A DNA stretch of 64,000 bases from Hydractinia symbiolongicarpus (GCF_029227915.1 NC_079875.1:15929001-15993000), one strand, 5' to 3'. Numbered from the stretch's first letter, positions 12,201 to 28,100 are shown. Notes: generated by a model not told the origin, from the sequence alone. Numbers and translations: made by a program.

Positions 12201-13198
12201 TGTTTGACACTCTCAAAGAATTTTTTACGGCTGAAACAAAAAACGGTTTCTTGAAATACGAGAACGAATATACAAAGTTTTCTTTATAAGAAAAAGTTTT
12301 TGATGGCAAATGAATTGAAGCTTGAAAGTGTTCATTAATTGTTTGCAAGCTTCCAGTGTTCGATATCCTAACTTTTAGCCCACCATCGTTTTTTTGCACA
12401 GCAATGATATTTGTGGCATTCCGCTCTATGAAGGCAGCACTGACGGCTATATTTTGTCCAGTTAAGGAGAAGTTTTGTTTATTTTCCATCAATACTTCAG
12501 AAATTTTCTTAGTCAGTTCTTCAAAAGCATGAGTTATCTTCCACGTCACGTTAGTTTTCAGAATCGCCTCGTGTTTAGCGTTCCACAAGTTGTTTATGAC
12601 ATAAAATGTATTCGAAAATGTCTAAATAATAATATACGAAATAAAATATATAAATACAATAACATTAATCATAATAAGATATCGAAAATCTTTAGAACAA
12701 AAGTTCCTCTAAAATATTTTTGTGTGTATTAGCACCAGTGCTGTAGGGCAAAACCATCGATCTCTCTGGGACACAAAACTTAAGCCCTCAAAACAAAATC
12801 GCTTACTACGGGATTGTAGAATCTAACAGTTGCGGAAAATTCTCTTCCTCACCTGTTAGTTCATTTTGTCAACATATACCAAAGAGCAGTTACAAGAAAA
12901 AGCAATAAACTCAAAGCCAGTTGTGGTCATTTTCCTGCACAATCTCCAATTCACTGAAATTAAAATCCCCTGCAAGAAATCCTTCCCTAAAGGCATTCCT
13001 TCTCAATACAACTATTAATTTTACCTTTCTCGTAATGTTACCATCCTTGCTGATAGCAGAAATTATATCGGACACAAGCTGTACTTGAAATGATGACGTT
13101 AATAACTTCCCATGTTTAAGGATATCAACCAGCGTCTGCGACATTTCTTCGGCATGCACACATCCGCGACTTACGTTGTAACGCTTGCAAATTTTCGT
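9215..13198 (-). other. Receptor exons 18-23: GAIN domain, GPS motif, seven-helix domain
   Basis: Exons 18-19 make a helical then beta-rich GAIN-like domain. The GPS spans the exon 19/20 splice: ICALWKTYKE joins HWSTEGC, then TCKCQQLGYYALVL, so the disulfide cysteines and tryptophans are present. TM1 follows in exon 20 (WIGCGIAIIFIAITVTLLLV). Exon 21 has TM2 (MLCICLSLVCLLLVFVSG) and TM3 (LLQYFTLTTFCWVFLYALW), exon 22 TM4 (YLVILYLGVPLLIVAIS), and exon 23 an ECL2 cysteine and TM5-7. The pattern is that of adhesion-class (family B2) GPCRs. Confidence 0.85.
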
Positions 13199-16100
13199 CT
13201 AAATAATTAAATCAAGTTTTAAAACTCAATTTTAAACACAACAGAACTTAGGAAAAGATAAAAAAAATTACATTTTGTTAAGTATGTAATTAGGACATAC
13301 TTGACTAAACTAATCAAAAATTTCATAGCTACCTGGTTCAACTTTATTAACAGTCGCTTAATTAAGCCTAAGAAAATAATAAACACATCATTCACAAAGA
13401 GAAAAACAGAAACAAATACAATGTATTAAGTAAATATCGTTACCATCTCACCTATGGTAAAGTTGTAAGCATCCTTTCTTGGATTACAGTATTCATCACT
13501 ATTAGACGGATTGGCTTCATTTGCAACATAGCAATAATTGTTAATGAAGCAGGTGTTATTCTAGAGAAAGCATATCGAATTACCTCCAACGGACAAGAAT
13601 AAAAACGTTAATAACAACCTCACAATTATCAAAACTTCTACGACCACCATCCAGAACATTAAAAAACCCAATCAAATCAAATTAAATCAATACTATCAGT
13701 ATTATTACGAATACTAACAATAATAAACACTTCTCATCAACACCAGTACAACCACCATTAACCACTTAATTAAAGACCTGTTTTCATTAAAGTCAGTTAT
13801 TGTCGTGAAAGAGATAGAAATTTTTGTTATCTCTATAACATTTGTTGATAACATCTCTTGTGTTGCTTTGCTGTACAATACATGTTTTCACTGATTTCGG
13901 TGACTGTTTGCAACTGTTGTTCAACTACTCATCAACACTTTTTATGTTAATAGAAATACTATGACAACAATGACAACTATGACAACATTAACCACACAAC
14001 TAACATCCACTAACACGAATACCAACAATACAATAGACACTAGCACCAAAACTAGCACCGACACTAGCACTAACTTAACCAACACCATCAGCATTAACAC
14101 GAATACCAACAACAACAACAACAACATCAAAAACACAAAGAATGCAACAATGAAAAAGCAAACCTATAAATAATTAAAATATGGATCTTAAAAACAAAAA
14201 AACGAAGAAGAAATAAACCATATTTTGAACATTGGATTAGGAGAGAAAATCTTACTTTCTAAACACTGGCTATCTAAAGTTTCCGTTCTGATTTTTAAGA
14301 TGGTAGGAAATTATGTTGTTATTAATAGATCATAACAAGACAAAGGAATTACTAGCCAAACAGCTAATCAAGCTAATGCATTATAACATTTATTTGTACT
14401 AATTTTTTCTTAAGTGGTAATCCATTTAAATAACAACTCACCTTCAGCATGCACTCATTCACGTCTTTGGTGCAGTAAACACATTTTGAATCATAGACAA
14501 AATGCATTACTTTCTTCACGCTGCGAGTGTTACCTTCATCATGGGATAAATACAAATCGTAAATCTTTAATGGGCTTGACACAGATATTGTGGCTAGAGG
14601 TAAGGTACACATAACCTCAGCAAACGAAACCAGCGTGCCTTTGATGTTTGTATGTGATCCAATCGCAGGACGATTTGACCAAGTCTAGAAATAGAGTTGG
14701 TTTGTTGCTTTTAACTTGCAATAAAGATCAATACAAGCTCAAAAACAGTATAATTAGGCACTATTCTAGAGCGGTTACAGTAGAAAGAAATTAAAAAGAC
14801 AAGTTCTTTCTTAGGAACCAAATCACATCATTCAAATTTTCGTTCTTTTTCGTTTTGATTTGTTACCTGTTGGTGGCCATTTTTTCACTGAAAATATTTG
14901 AAAGAGAAACTAAATGACAGGTTAGTATTTTACCTTATTCAAGATAAAAGTACAAGTGACATCTAAAGAATCAATTATACTTCTTCCTGTCACATACACC
15001 ATATCACATTCATACTTTCTCGTATCGCAGTAATGTTTTGCTTCTACGACTATGGGTTGTGAACCTAAATGTGGCAGTTAATACATGGAAAGTTTAATTA
15101 GCATACAAAGATATGCTTTGTCTGCGAAATGTCAGAACTTGATCTCTTAACTCTCCTATTAACTAGCTGTAGAAATGACATTTTAAAGTCAATTCCTCGT
15201 ATGAAATTAGAAATTTTAGGGTAAGACCCTAATTTTCCGGGTCTGCTGTAAAATACAACGACAGGTAATGGTATTTTCTACATGAACATCCAAGCTGTTG
15301 GAAAAAAATGTGAACTTTTTTTCATTAATAGTTACACCAAAATTACTTTTAAAACATTTTTGAACGTTAATATATTAGGATGCATAAAAATTAAATTTCC
15401 AGACATGAAAGTCAATTATATATTAACTTCATTTAATATTACATTTCATAACAAACAATCCTATATCACACCTTTCAAAATCGAACAATCACTTCCGACA
15501 TATGCGTCATTGCAAACACATGATCCGTTCATACATTCTCCATTTCCACTACAGTCGTTCATACATATGCTGTTTGCAACAAATGCTGGTGGCTCCAAAG
15601 TCCCATTGTCAGTCTTTTTCCAATACTTCTTTACATTTTTGAGAACAACATCCTCACAAGATGTTGACATTACGTTTATGACTGACTTGACATATTCATA
15701 TGAGTCTGATAGCTATATTACAAGGGCAAAAATTTCTCAATAGACAATACAGGATGATGTTAAGTACCTTGGGTGGGGCGCACATTTGACAATTTACTAA
15801 GGAAACTTTTTTAAGGAATCACTTCGAAGATTAAAAAATCGGTTAATAAAATGTACAAGCTGTAACTACTCTAGGTTGATTAATTTTCACAAAGAAATAT
15901 TTTCGTGATTTAGAGAAAAAATGTATTTTGTTAAGATTAATTTTCCGTCGCAATTACACCAATTTCCAACATTTATTCGCACGAATCTACTAGTACTTTC
16001 CTTAAATTTTAATTTAGTTAAGGCCTTAGATAGGGTAGCCTTAAATCAAACTTGCTTATGTCACAGAAGCTTGGAAATTTGCAAAAGACGGAGAAAATAG

Positions 16101-19100
16101 GTCATTTCATTTAATGTATATAGCTAAAATAAAACTGAAGAGAAACTCCTAACAGGGCACATTTAAGTCTCCAAAAAACAACATAAGAAGAAACAATTAT
16201 AATACCCAAAGTTAAAAAATAGAGCTTGTAACCTGAATGTCTGAAATGCATTCGTTGCGAAATGCTGCAACGTCAAAATCCGATCTCAAAGTGACGGAAC
16301 AAACTTTTCCAGTTGTTGAATTAAATATGCTCTCATTGCAAAACTGTTCCACTTCAGTAAACGTTTTGCCACTTTTAGTGGGCCAGGTGGGAAGAACAAA
16401 TTCGCGATCAGGAGGATTATATTCGTATATGGTATCATCACCTTCGTCTGGAACAACGATAACATTCGAAACTGCTCTTTTCTTTCGACTGGCACAGTTA
16501 GCAAAAGCTAAAATAAACAAGCTAATACAATAGTAGAAGTTTTGATGCATAGACTCGTATTACAGTAAAGACTTGACTGATTTCAGAGATAGAATTCGTT
16601 GTCTTTTACAAAAGGTCACTTCTGCTAGAACGTCATATAATATAACAGTTGAGATGACATAAAGGGATAAATATTTAAAAAGTTATTTGACTTTCGTGGT
16701 TTTATAATGCAAATAGGTTTTTTGGATTTGAGATTATTTGATAACGAAATTACTATGAAACAGTCATTTTGAATATTTTTTCTTATCTTTTTAACAAATA
16801 TACATGTATTTTTTTTTAATAAGATAAATTCAACACAATCTATCCTTTCCATTCCTATAAAATTTTAATAACCATTTGCAAATCTGAAATATATCCCCCA
16901 ATGTTTAGAAATACAAATTCAATACAGAAATACAAATAATATGGAATATGCCAGACTTAAAGAGTGTAATAAAAATAGCACATTCAGCCTTGCTAAAATT
17001 AAAAATAAAATTGTCTAAAAAATCATAAAATTAAACTTTGTACTCCTATGTATTTTCCCTAACACACCACTTTATTGTTTTTCTAGTCTCGTATACTTGT
17101 AAAATTCAAATATGAGGCCAAAATATGGCCTATGTTTCTATGTTTTACTTCACTTTCTGTCCTGATTATAAAACGAAAATATGCCTATGCTTAATTTTCC
17201 CTTCCTTTTTGGTCTTTATGTGGTTTAAAATCTTTCACTTATAAAAAACCTGTGTGGGATGATGCAAAAAAACAGAAAAAATATTGATTGTCAGTATACA
17301 CATATACCTGCTGACATAATGATTCTTTGATCTGTTTTCATGTTCAGCTGAGGATGAACTGCTGTAGTTTCATATACGCAACTAGATCTCACACCAGTAC
17401 CATCACGTCTCTTGCAAATACAAAAATACTCATCTTTTGTTACAGTGGATCTCTTACATCTTTTAGTGCCACTTTTTTTGAAAAAAAGACTGGTTCTTTT
17501 TCTTAACCTTAAAATAAAAATACTGATATGTACATAGTAATTCAAAGCAAATCGAAAATAATAACATTTTTGGAATATTGTGACTGAAAAAAAATTCAGG
17601 ATTTGTTTTACTTGAAGTACTAAGGAGATTTCTCAGAAAACTTTTTTCAACATTAGACATTAAAAGGGAGATATGAAAAGGGCTAGAAAACGGTTAAGTA
17701 AGATCTCCCTCTTTGAGGTTTTATCTCCATCCTTGCACATTGTGAATAACATAGTACAATAACCAGACAACTCAGAAAGTCAGGTGCAAAATTATGCCCA
17801 CTTTATTGCAACACCATGGATAATCTGTTCATAAATAATTACTTTTTTATTTTTCTAAGTTTTGGTCTGCAAAATATAATAGTAAATATAATAGTAAAAA
17901 CAAAAGTTTGTTTTGAAGAGTCAAAGACAACATAAGAATTGGTTAAAAATAATACAATACATAACCTGAGGAAGGTAATTAATATTTTAAAGTTATGTTG
18001 TTGCCTTAAATGGCTTTATATGCAATAATCAGGTATCTTTTTGTGCAGAATTTAAACAGATAATAGTTAGCCAACTCTAGGTTAAAGAAGGTTTCTTTAG
18101 CTAAAAAAATGGATTTGAAAGTAATGCTTATATTGAACTAATTATAGATGTCAAATATTTGTGAAGTAATTTTCCTGTGTTTTCACTTATATTTGGGTAT
18201 GAACTGTGATTTCAAAGATGATTTGAGATGTTGTCGGTATGCCAATTACTTACGAACTTTTCCCCTGCCATAAGTTCAACTTTCGTCTAAGTCACAAAGT
18301 CAAAAATCAACAGCTTGTTTTGTAGTCATTTTAAACCATTACTTGCTAAAAATTTTATTACAGCATATATTTTTTGAATTCCGCTAGAAAAAAAAACGAG
18401 AGAAATTATCATACTTCCAAGAATAAACAAAGATTGAATTCGCTGGATCACGCTCTCTGTAAATGCTTCCATTTTTTGACATCATGTCATTAGCAAGATT
18501 CCCGTCATATAAACCACACAAGCCAAATGTTGCATCTCGATAGATAGACGGTATTTCGACATATACATTCGCAAAGGAATTACTATTTGCCCGCTCTTGG
18601 ACATTAAACTTGATGCGCAAACCAGATGAAAAATTGATCTGAAATATATTTTCACAAACAGTAATTATATATCATTCGACAATCTGTCTTTACAACGGAC
18701 TAATTTTCTAGTCAAAGCAAAAGGAATGCCATATTTCAGGACAGTTTCAATCCGGTTGCAACCTAGCCTTACAATACTTTATACAAAATTAAACAATATA
18801 TATACACGGTGTCTGTCAAGAATTAATAAATTAACTGCAGATGCTTTAAATCTACCCTTTTATAAATATTAAAATTCAAGAAATAAACAAAAATTGAACA
18901 AATCCAGTCAAATGTAGAAAGAGTATTAGTTACAAATTATAACTTTATGGTTATTTATTTTCAAATTTTAATGTGTGTATTTAATTTTTACATTCGCCAT
19001 AGTACCTGCTACAATTAGTATGTTTTTATAGTAAAGATAATACATACCTCAAAATATTTCGACTTCACACTTTCTAAGGTAGTTGCGTCAGACGGCTTGT

Positions 19101-22100
19101 GGCCAGTTGGCCATTTAAAATGTGGTTTCGATGAGTTACACATGTCTATAGCGACAACATCATCTTTCTCCTGAGCAGCCACTGCACAGTTGCACGTAAC
19201 ACTTTGTGAGCAATCAAATGTTCTGATATGAACCTAAAAACAAACTAAAATTTTTGAAATTCAAGAGGTAAATGTGCATTATTTTCCTGACACTCTACCC
19301 AAAAAATAGAGAAAACTCCTAAAAAGTCACAGACATAATTTTGCGACAAGTTGAAATCACTTTTCACATTTTTTCGCACTTAAATTATTTCCATTGCTTG
19401 TTAGTAAGCTTGTGAAATAAACATAAATTACAACTAACCTTCATATTGCGTTTAAGACTTTGCACCAGAACAAAATCACCTGGACTGAAAAAGGAATAAC
19501 GAATCCCATCAAACGTTTTAATATAAGGATCTCCGGTTGAAGAACAAGATGCAGTTGGAACATTGTTTGTTGTGATCTAAATTAATACAAAAAACAATTA
19601 ACCTTGAAGTTCACACTTTCCTTATCTTCGTGAATGCAATTTAAGTGTAAAGTTTTCTGCTTATGAATAGATATGCATTTTCTTATCTTTATGATTGGCA
19701 TATAAACCTTTTCCTATCTTATATGATGCTGTCTTTTGCACATCAGAATAAAATTGCATGGTTACAGATATAATATTGGTATTTTTAGTGTATTTGGATG
19801 CACAGACTGATGTTATACACATCTCTATTAAGTAAACGTTGCAACAGGCAGGAAAGAAGGTCTTTTGTGATGGCTAAATATTATCGTCTTTGGCATGATA
19901 ATAACATTTGTTGGTTCGTAAAAGATAACAATACAATTGTCACCTTTGGCAATCCATATCCTAATATTTGGCTCTTCTTCTCCACCATCTGTGAATAAAT
20001 GCCTTATTTCACAAAATAGAAGCAAGAAAAACAATTACCAGCAATGGTGTTTGGTCTTCGTACCCTTTCCAATCAAAGACTTTATTAAAGCCACTTAAAA
20101 CAGGCTTAACAGCTATATTCTTCAATCCATCATCTATAAAATCCTGCTTTGGGTAAATGATTAAAGTTTTAGAACGTTCTCCAGCTGGAACAAAATCAAA
20201 TGTACAACTGCTAAGAAAGACGTCCTCCTTATCTTGTTCAAATGATATTTCAACACTGCATTTTTTGCTTGCATCTGCACACACTAATGGGACAGTTAAA
20301 GTGAGTTTGATTTCTTTTCCGATTGAATCTTCTGTGATAATGACTTTTTTTGGCTTAATCTAAAAATGTATGAAATGATACAATACTGTCAGAATGTAGC
20401 AGTGCGTTGTGCGCTGTTGATGCATATAAACACATACCGTAAATCTACCGTAACATGTATGTATAAACAAAAACAATTCTAACTCGCGGAAAATATTGTC
20501 CCTTTAATGAACAAGAATATTTGAAGTTTTCAAGAAAAATTCAGAAAAATCCCCAAATTTGCTGTTGATTTTATCGCAAGGGGCTGCCTTGTAAGAGCAA
20601 TTCAGCTACTGTTAAATTGTTACTACAAAGGCTAAACTACTAACTTGTACAAAAGATTTGTTAAAAATACATCACAATAGATGTTTAAGCTTTGTGCAAT
20701 GAAAGGAATTGGAAATTCATTTGTTTTACAATGTCAATTGTTTTTTTAAGTTAAAACGAGTTAGGTAGTACTGTATATGTGTTGTGTATTTTTTATTTCC
20801 CTTTTTTTTCAATCTTATAACCCCTTTTAATAAAGAAATATAAATTATTTAATGTGGTATAAGTCTTTCTGTTCTTTCTGTCACCACCTAATTCCCAGTA
20901 TTATGTTCCACAAGATAGTTGACGGTCCGAGGATTTTGAAATAAAAATTGAAAACGAATGAAACACAATAAAATAATTTGACCAAACCAGTTGAACTTTG
21001 ACTGCAAAGTTATTTATCTGTCAGTGTGGTAATTTTTTACACACTTACAAATCTCTTCTATTTATATAGTAAACATCAAGAAATACAATTACTCGAGTCA
21101 GAATAACCTCTTTTAATCGCAAATAATAACTCAAGTGTTTTCTCAAGGAATATAGAATAGAAAGTTAACAAAAAGTATGTCAAATTTAAATTCCGTTAGT
21201 TTTTATTGCAGTAACAGGTCATCTTTCATAAATACTTTTTGATTTATTTTGGTATCTTTTTAGGTATATTTACACATCTTTTACCAATTTTTAAAAATAT
21301 ACTTATAGCAACTGAATTCAGAAAAAACAATGCTAGAAAAAAACTTTAAAGAGTTTTTTTAATTTTGGCCTTTTTTGTAGTTTTTTTATTAATGCATAAA
21401 ATTCAAATCTGCTAATCTATATTATAATACTTGTATACGTCTGTTTGTCTGTCTGTCTGTCTGTCTGGCAAGATGGTAGCTTAGCTGCGCAATAGCGAGA
21501 AGCATGCAATGCGGTATAAAAAGGACAGGCGAACCCATGGATTTTCCACGGGCTAACAACTAGTTTAAGAAAATTAATTCAGTTAAAATTTTCATGTTTT
21601 TTTATACTATCTTAAATAATTATAATATTAGAAACAATTGGATCAGGGTCACTATATGTTTTATGACAAAACCAGCAGTTTGGATTTTTTCAGTAGGTCG
21701 GAATAGGTGGTCTTTTGATTATTTGCAAATTCAACTATACACTGTTTTCAAGAACTGAATTTATAAAAACAAAACTTGTTAAAAATAATGATAGACAAGT
21801 ACTCTAATTGATCGATGTTATAAAACTTCAACTAGTCTCATCTAAGTATTTTTTATGATTAGTGTGTAGAACATAAATCACAAACACTTTGTTGCACCCG
21901 GCACAGTGGATTAGTGAAGGCTATAGCTAAACTTTTAAAAATAACTAATAACTTGCCTGATATGACTACAAGTTTTGAATAAATATATATATGTAAACCT
22001 GACACAAGACCTGGCCTATTACCACTTGTCTAGTTACCATTACACCTACCTCAATACCTGCAAAAAACTTTGCACTTTCATAATACCTGCTTTTAATAGC

Positions 22101-25100
22101 AGGTGTATCATTGAACCATGACTGAACAATGCAGTATATCTAAGAAAACATTAAATTATTGACTTAATATTATTTGTTTGCACTATGTATTATAAAAGGA
22201 TTTCATGTGAAATTTAAAATAGATGTGAGTGAAGATATAAAATGGCATTTATAACAATTATACTTTTTGTTGTGCTAATGGTATAAAAAGGAGATGCTTT
22301 GGTTTTGTATACTGCTTATTCCGACTATTGAATCATTTCCACACATAGACCTACCTCTTGACCCAGTCTGAATCTGACTTCATTTGTGTTTAGTGTTAAA
22401 CTGTTTTGAAAAGTTGAGCGGTCCTGTCCAGAGACTAGTACATCAGTTTTGTTTAGTGACTTTTTGTTTTGAGCATACCAAGAAACTTCATAAACACTAC
22501 GAAAATCTGTGATGTTGTCTAGGAGAATACATTCAAAACGCAAGCCATGTTGAAATGTTTTGACAGTGATTACTGGCAAGATGTGTATTATTGGATAGTT
22601 ACCTTTAAAGCAAAGTATAAGCCTAAAGTATATACACCATATAAAAGTTAAAAACATGTCCCAAAAGATGTAAAAACTAATTTTAGTCAAATATTATATT
22701 TTCTGAAAGAATTTTGTTTTACTTACAATGGCAAACAAATCATCTTTGAACATAAATGTTTGATCAGGATAAAAGTCATTATGCTGATAACAGATTTAAA
22801 AAAGTAAATAAACTGAGAGGTAAATATAACAAAGTTAGTCTATATGGAGGAAAGGAATTTATCTTGAGGTAGGCTCAAAAAACATGGGGGTACAAAAAGG
22901 AAGTCCATAAATTTTGGTTTACTCATCATTTTACCACATCATTTTTTTATAGATGGGTTGCTGACGTCATCATCATTCAAATGACGCTTCTTTTTCGTTT
23001 TTAATCTGCACAAGTGGATTTTTCCACTGGCTTTATTGACTAGTTTTACAAATTAACATGAAACAAACCTAGACGTTCGCCAATACTGTATATCCATTCT
23101 CCTGGTTTGTTCACATTAGAGTTAGTTGTTAAAAAGACCATTTGTCTTGCATCAGAACGACTGTATGTGTTTCGAACAAAGTTTAAACCATTAGTGGGCC
23201 CTTCTTGCCAACCAACCTACAAAATAAAAAATAACACTGTAGTAAGCTATAGTCATACATGTATTGGTTATACAGAATAAGCACATGCGTAACAACAATA
23301 TAAAACTAGTATAATAATGTAGTTTAATAAAAATATATAAATAACAAAACCACTACAGTAACGCTGTAAACCATATAGTTTAGGTAAAGAGTGTCGAAAA
23401 CAGAAAGTAAAGCTGAAATCACTAAAAAACTAAAAAATGATGAAAATGATAAGAGAGATTAACTATGTGGATTAACTATGAACGTCTATCAACTAAAACT
23501 AAACTTAACGTCTAAAGGTTAATCTCTAATTGCAAGAATTAATAAAGATTGTAAAAATGGTTGCTGAGCATTTTGCTTACTTACCCTAAATAGAATTAAA
23601 GTAGTTTGAAGGTGAGCAAGCTGGCTTGAAAGAAAAAGGCTTAAATTTAGAAGGTGATTTGCCAACATCAGACACCGCAATTAAATTTCATGTCATCGCA
23701 ATTTGCCAATGTGAAATTGTGGATTGCCGAGGCGAATCAAAAAAATGAAAACTCACTTTGGCATTTTTCTGCTGACGAGAAATGGCTTAATGCCGACATG
23801 AAATGGCTTAATGCCGAAGTGAAACAGTTTATAAAAGTTCAGAAAAAATTTGAATTGGAAAGGCTGAAAATACTCTCTTTTAGAAAGAAACATGAAAACA
23901 TAAAGAAATAAACAAGTATATAACATATGAATTTGTAGCCTTACCGTAGTTTCGCCAAATGTGTTTTGTATGGTATTGTATAGATAAAAGGCATATGTTG
24001 TCGATGCATCCCAGGCAAGTGCCAGTTGAAATGTAAAAGTGCACTAAAAATAATGTGCTGTTTATATTGAATGCCATAGGGACCTCCTCCCCTAGACACA
24101 AACAGCATATATACATCTATATACATACCTCTTTATGTTGATATCTGTTGATTTTAAACCATGTTACAACAAGCACATGATTTGGGTAAAATGATTTACC
24201 CATTCTCAATCTAATTTCATCAGAAGCTCTTCTCAATACAGTCCCGTTTGCATGCAATTGGTAATAGAATTTGGAGGAAGGTTTTATCAATTCTAAGTCA
24301 TTCCAAAATGGTGCAATAATGGAAACTGTTAGATTATTATGCTTTATTGGAAAGTCTGTACTGGTATACACATTAAACGTTTGATGTCCAAAGGCAACAT
24401 AACCATTGGTTGATATCTTAAAATAATTTTAAAAAAATAATCAAATAATAAGTTTAATAACTTCTGCATGTTAATCAAAACACAAGAGTTTAAAATTTTT
24501 CTAAGGGCTGTTTAAAGGCGGACTGGGCTGGCTTGGCAAACTGAGCTGGCTCACTTGCAGGCCTGGTTTTTAACTTGTGTTTATATGCAAAAAAAACTTC
24601 CTCGGTTAGGCAGGCTGGCTCTAAACAATGAAAACATTAAATAATATAGAACAAAAGAAATAATTTTCATGACAAAAGAATTTATTTACTTAAGCATAAT
24701 ATATCATCTCCCCTAGTAGTCCACACTACTCGCTTTGTTACTGTTTACATGGAGTTGAAATTCCATTGAAAATAGCATTTAGGCGAGATCATGGCAGATG
24801 GGCTGGCTCAGCTTCTATATAAACAGTCTCTTAGAATAGGAGATGTTTGTGAAAGTTATTAAAAGTAGGGGATCAAGATAATGAAAGTTAAAAATAAAAT
24901 ACTATTTTTATCTTTTAATCTAAAATCTGTAAAATTATTTATACTCCATATCGATGCCAAAAACTAAAGAGCTTACCTCTGAAAAGGTATATAAACAACA
25001 GAATTTATCTATAGGGTTAAGTGGATCTTCCACACAGGCTGTACACAACTGGTACAGAATGTGTACACAAAAAAACAGGTCATTTTAGAACCAACTCTGG

Positions 25101-28100
25101 TCTTTTCTACATGGCATAAGGCATTCTTGTATTAGTAAGTTAAACTCACACATAAAAACTCATCATTGTAGAGTACAGTTCTATTGCTGTAGATAGGACA
25201 AAAGTTACAAAACATTTATATATAGTAATAGCTGAAAATATATACAAGCATGAAATGAAAGTAGAACACATATATAATATAAGCAACAACAAAGCCAAGG
25301 TAATAACACATCTCTATATAATATTAATAAGCGTGAACAAAATATATATATACATAGCATAGCTCACAACGTAAAATATGTGAAAACATAGAGGTATATA
25401 TAATAGCAGCAGGGAGGGAGGAGGAAGAAAAACTGCTAGAACTGAAAAGGAAAACCATGAGGCAACTGCAGCTTAAATACTAGCAAGACTGCTGACCAAA
25501 AAATATGCTGCTGACCAGAAAAGGCACATAGGTAAATGGTGAACTAACTATGGGCAATACAAACCAGAGTACTGTAGGAAGAAGATCTATATATGTGTGC
25601 ATTTAAACACTCATAAATATATATTTATGAGTCACTTAAACTCACACATAAAAACTCATCATTGTAAAGTACAGTTCTATTGCTGTAGATAGGACAAAAG
25701 TTACAAAACATTTATATATAGTAATAGCTGAAAATATATACAAGCATGAAATGAAAGTAGAACACATATATAATATAAGCAACAACAAAGCCAAGGTAAT
25801 AACACATCTCTATATAATATTAATAAGCGTGAACAAAATATATATATACATAGCATAGCTCACAACGTAAAATATGTGAAAACATAGAGTCCAAATCCAA
25901 AGTAGTAGTAGAAAATAAAATAAAATAAAATATGTCATGCAAGGTGTGATGCCATAAGTCGTTGGGCAGAAAACCGCTGAGCAAGGGGCATGTGAAGGTA
26001 AAGAAACATACTATCAGATTTCCAGTCCCCCAATAAGGATATGACATCCAGGGGAACGCCTGCCTCTAAAGCAAAGGCCCCCACGGCGAAACGAGTGGGT
26101 ACCATATTGGGAGGTAGAACACCCTAACTCTGTCAACACTTTTTTCATAACGGACATGAAAGTCCGATATGTCAATATAGAGTTGGGTAGCATCGAGGAT
26201 TTGCGCCAACAAAAGGCTTGAGCATCAGGCAGAACACCTGGAGTGAGAGAAAAAGCATGCAAAATAGCCCGAACTGGACAAAGAGGAGAAGAAGGAATAG
26301 CCACCAGTGGAACAGTAATTGTGCGCTGTCCCAGTTGGATGGTCTTACTCCATCTAACTAGAACGAGAATATGGTCATCATGAAAAGTAAAATCAGACCG
26401 AACTAGTTGTTTGAGGGGATTAAATATCGTAGAAGATGCCGGCAATAAATGTGACTTACGGAACAGACCAAAAAATGAAACTAAACAAACAGCCCAAAAT
26501 GAAGCATGAAAGCTACAATTTAGGTTAAGGCGAGAACGAATACCAAAAAGAAGAGCAGTGGTAATAGGAAGACGTGGCTTGGCCGGAACACCAAGCATAC
26601 GCTTCATACCTTTTAAAACTGTGGATAGTGTCCAATTGTTGGTTAGAGGATTAGCATATCCCATCTCAAGATGTAGAAGGCCAACAAAATTTAGATACAT
26701 ACAAACTGATTGTGGTAGTAAAAACCTAGCCAGATGGGCAATATATAGGCATAAAAAATCTGTGGAGGCAGGCACAAGTGGCGAAGACATCTGGCTACAA
26801 AAACATTCATAAGCCTTGCGATGCGTGCGATAGCTCTTTTTTGTATTCTCAGCATAGGTGGCCTGCCGAAAAAGGACAACGTCGTGAACCAACTCCGAAA
26901 CGAAGGGGGGCAACTCTAGAGGAAGGAGAATACAAAAATTAGCTACCACAGATGGTATACTTACCAATGAGAAAATAATATGAATAGGCAGACATATGAT
27001 TGATGGCAACCATATCACAGACTGAAGTTAGTGAGTTGAGCTGCAAAAAGTGCAAAAATGATAATAAGTGTTGTCTTGAATGAAGACGTGATATGTCGTC
27101 AGCAAGGACATTCTGAGCACCAGCTACATGGAAAGCCTTCAAACGAAAATTGAAGGTAGCCGATAACCAAAACAACTGACGTAAATAGTCCATCATAACA
27201 GGGTGATGGGTAGTTCCTTTATTAAGCATAGCAACAGCAGCAGTATTATCGCAGAAGACATGGATAGTTTTGTTCTGCCAAGTGGGAGCCCAGCGAATAG
27301 CAGAAAGAACTACACACAGGGCTTCCTTAAAATTAATATGCAAAGAGGCAAGAGGGGAATGGTCTACCCTTAGATGAGAATAGAACCAATCACCCTCAAA
27401 AAAGGCACCAACAGCGTCAGAGCAAGCATCAGTTTGCAGACTGGTAATAGGTCTTTGGTCATAGAAATCGCATTGTCCATTAAACACACCCAAGAACTGA
27501 TCCCACCAAGCTATATCCCTGTGAAATTCGAGCGTCAAGCGACACTTCGAGGCAGAGGAAGACAAGGTGTTCATCAGATCCAGGACACGTCTCAAGAACG
27601 TTCTACCACCATACACGACTTTACAAGCCCAATTTAGGCGACCAGCAAGACGTTGCAACTCTTTCTTAGAGGCTCTCTGCTTGGTTAAAAAATGTGACAC
27701 TACTTCCCTCAATGCATCCAGTTTAGCAGGTGGAAGAGAAAGGGTAAGTGACACAGTGTCAAGCAGAATTCCAAGAAAAGTAAGTTGCTGGCATGGAGGG
27801 ACCAACTTAGCAGGGCTAAGCTGAAACCCTAGTGCAACAAGTAATTTACAGAGTGTGTTATAGGCCTCATAACATTCAGTCTGTGTTCGGCCAATAACAA
27901 GAAAATCATCTAGGTAGACAATAACGAGAGGAAAACCTCGTCTTAGCATCATACGACGAACAGATTGTGTAAGGCGATGAAATATTCCAGGAGCACTTCG
28001 ACCTCCAAAAGGAAGTCGAGTATCGACAAGATATGAGTATCGAGTGCTTCCAGAAAACCGCCATTTTAGACCAAGCGCAGCATAGTTTGACGGATGAACA

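Noticed and set aside
13942-14173. Overlapping open frames rich in Leu/Val (minus) and Thr/Asn (plus)
   Set aside because: Both come from a low-complexity ACAAC/ACTAACAC tract inside a receptor intron; no gene-like features.
22723-22776. Possible receptor exon (DFYPDQTFMFKDDLFAI) with donor GTAAGT
   Set aside because: Its only good acceptor gives an immediate stop in the phase required by exon 4, whereas exon 4 joins exon 5 (22355-22602) directly in phase.
23654-23911. 85-codon Lys/Glu-rich plus-strand frame
   Set aside because: It lies in a receptor intron on the opposite strand; a short repeated NADMKWLNAEVK pattern suggests simple duplication, not a gene.
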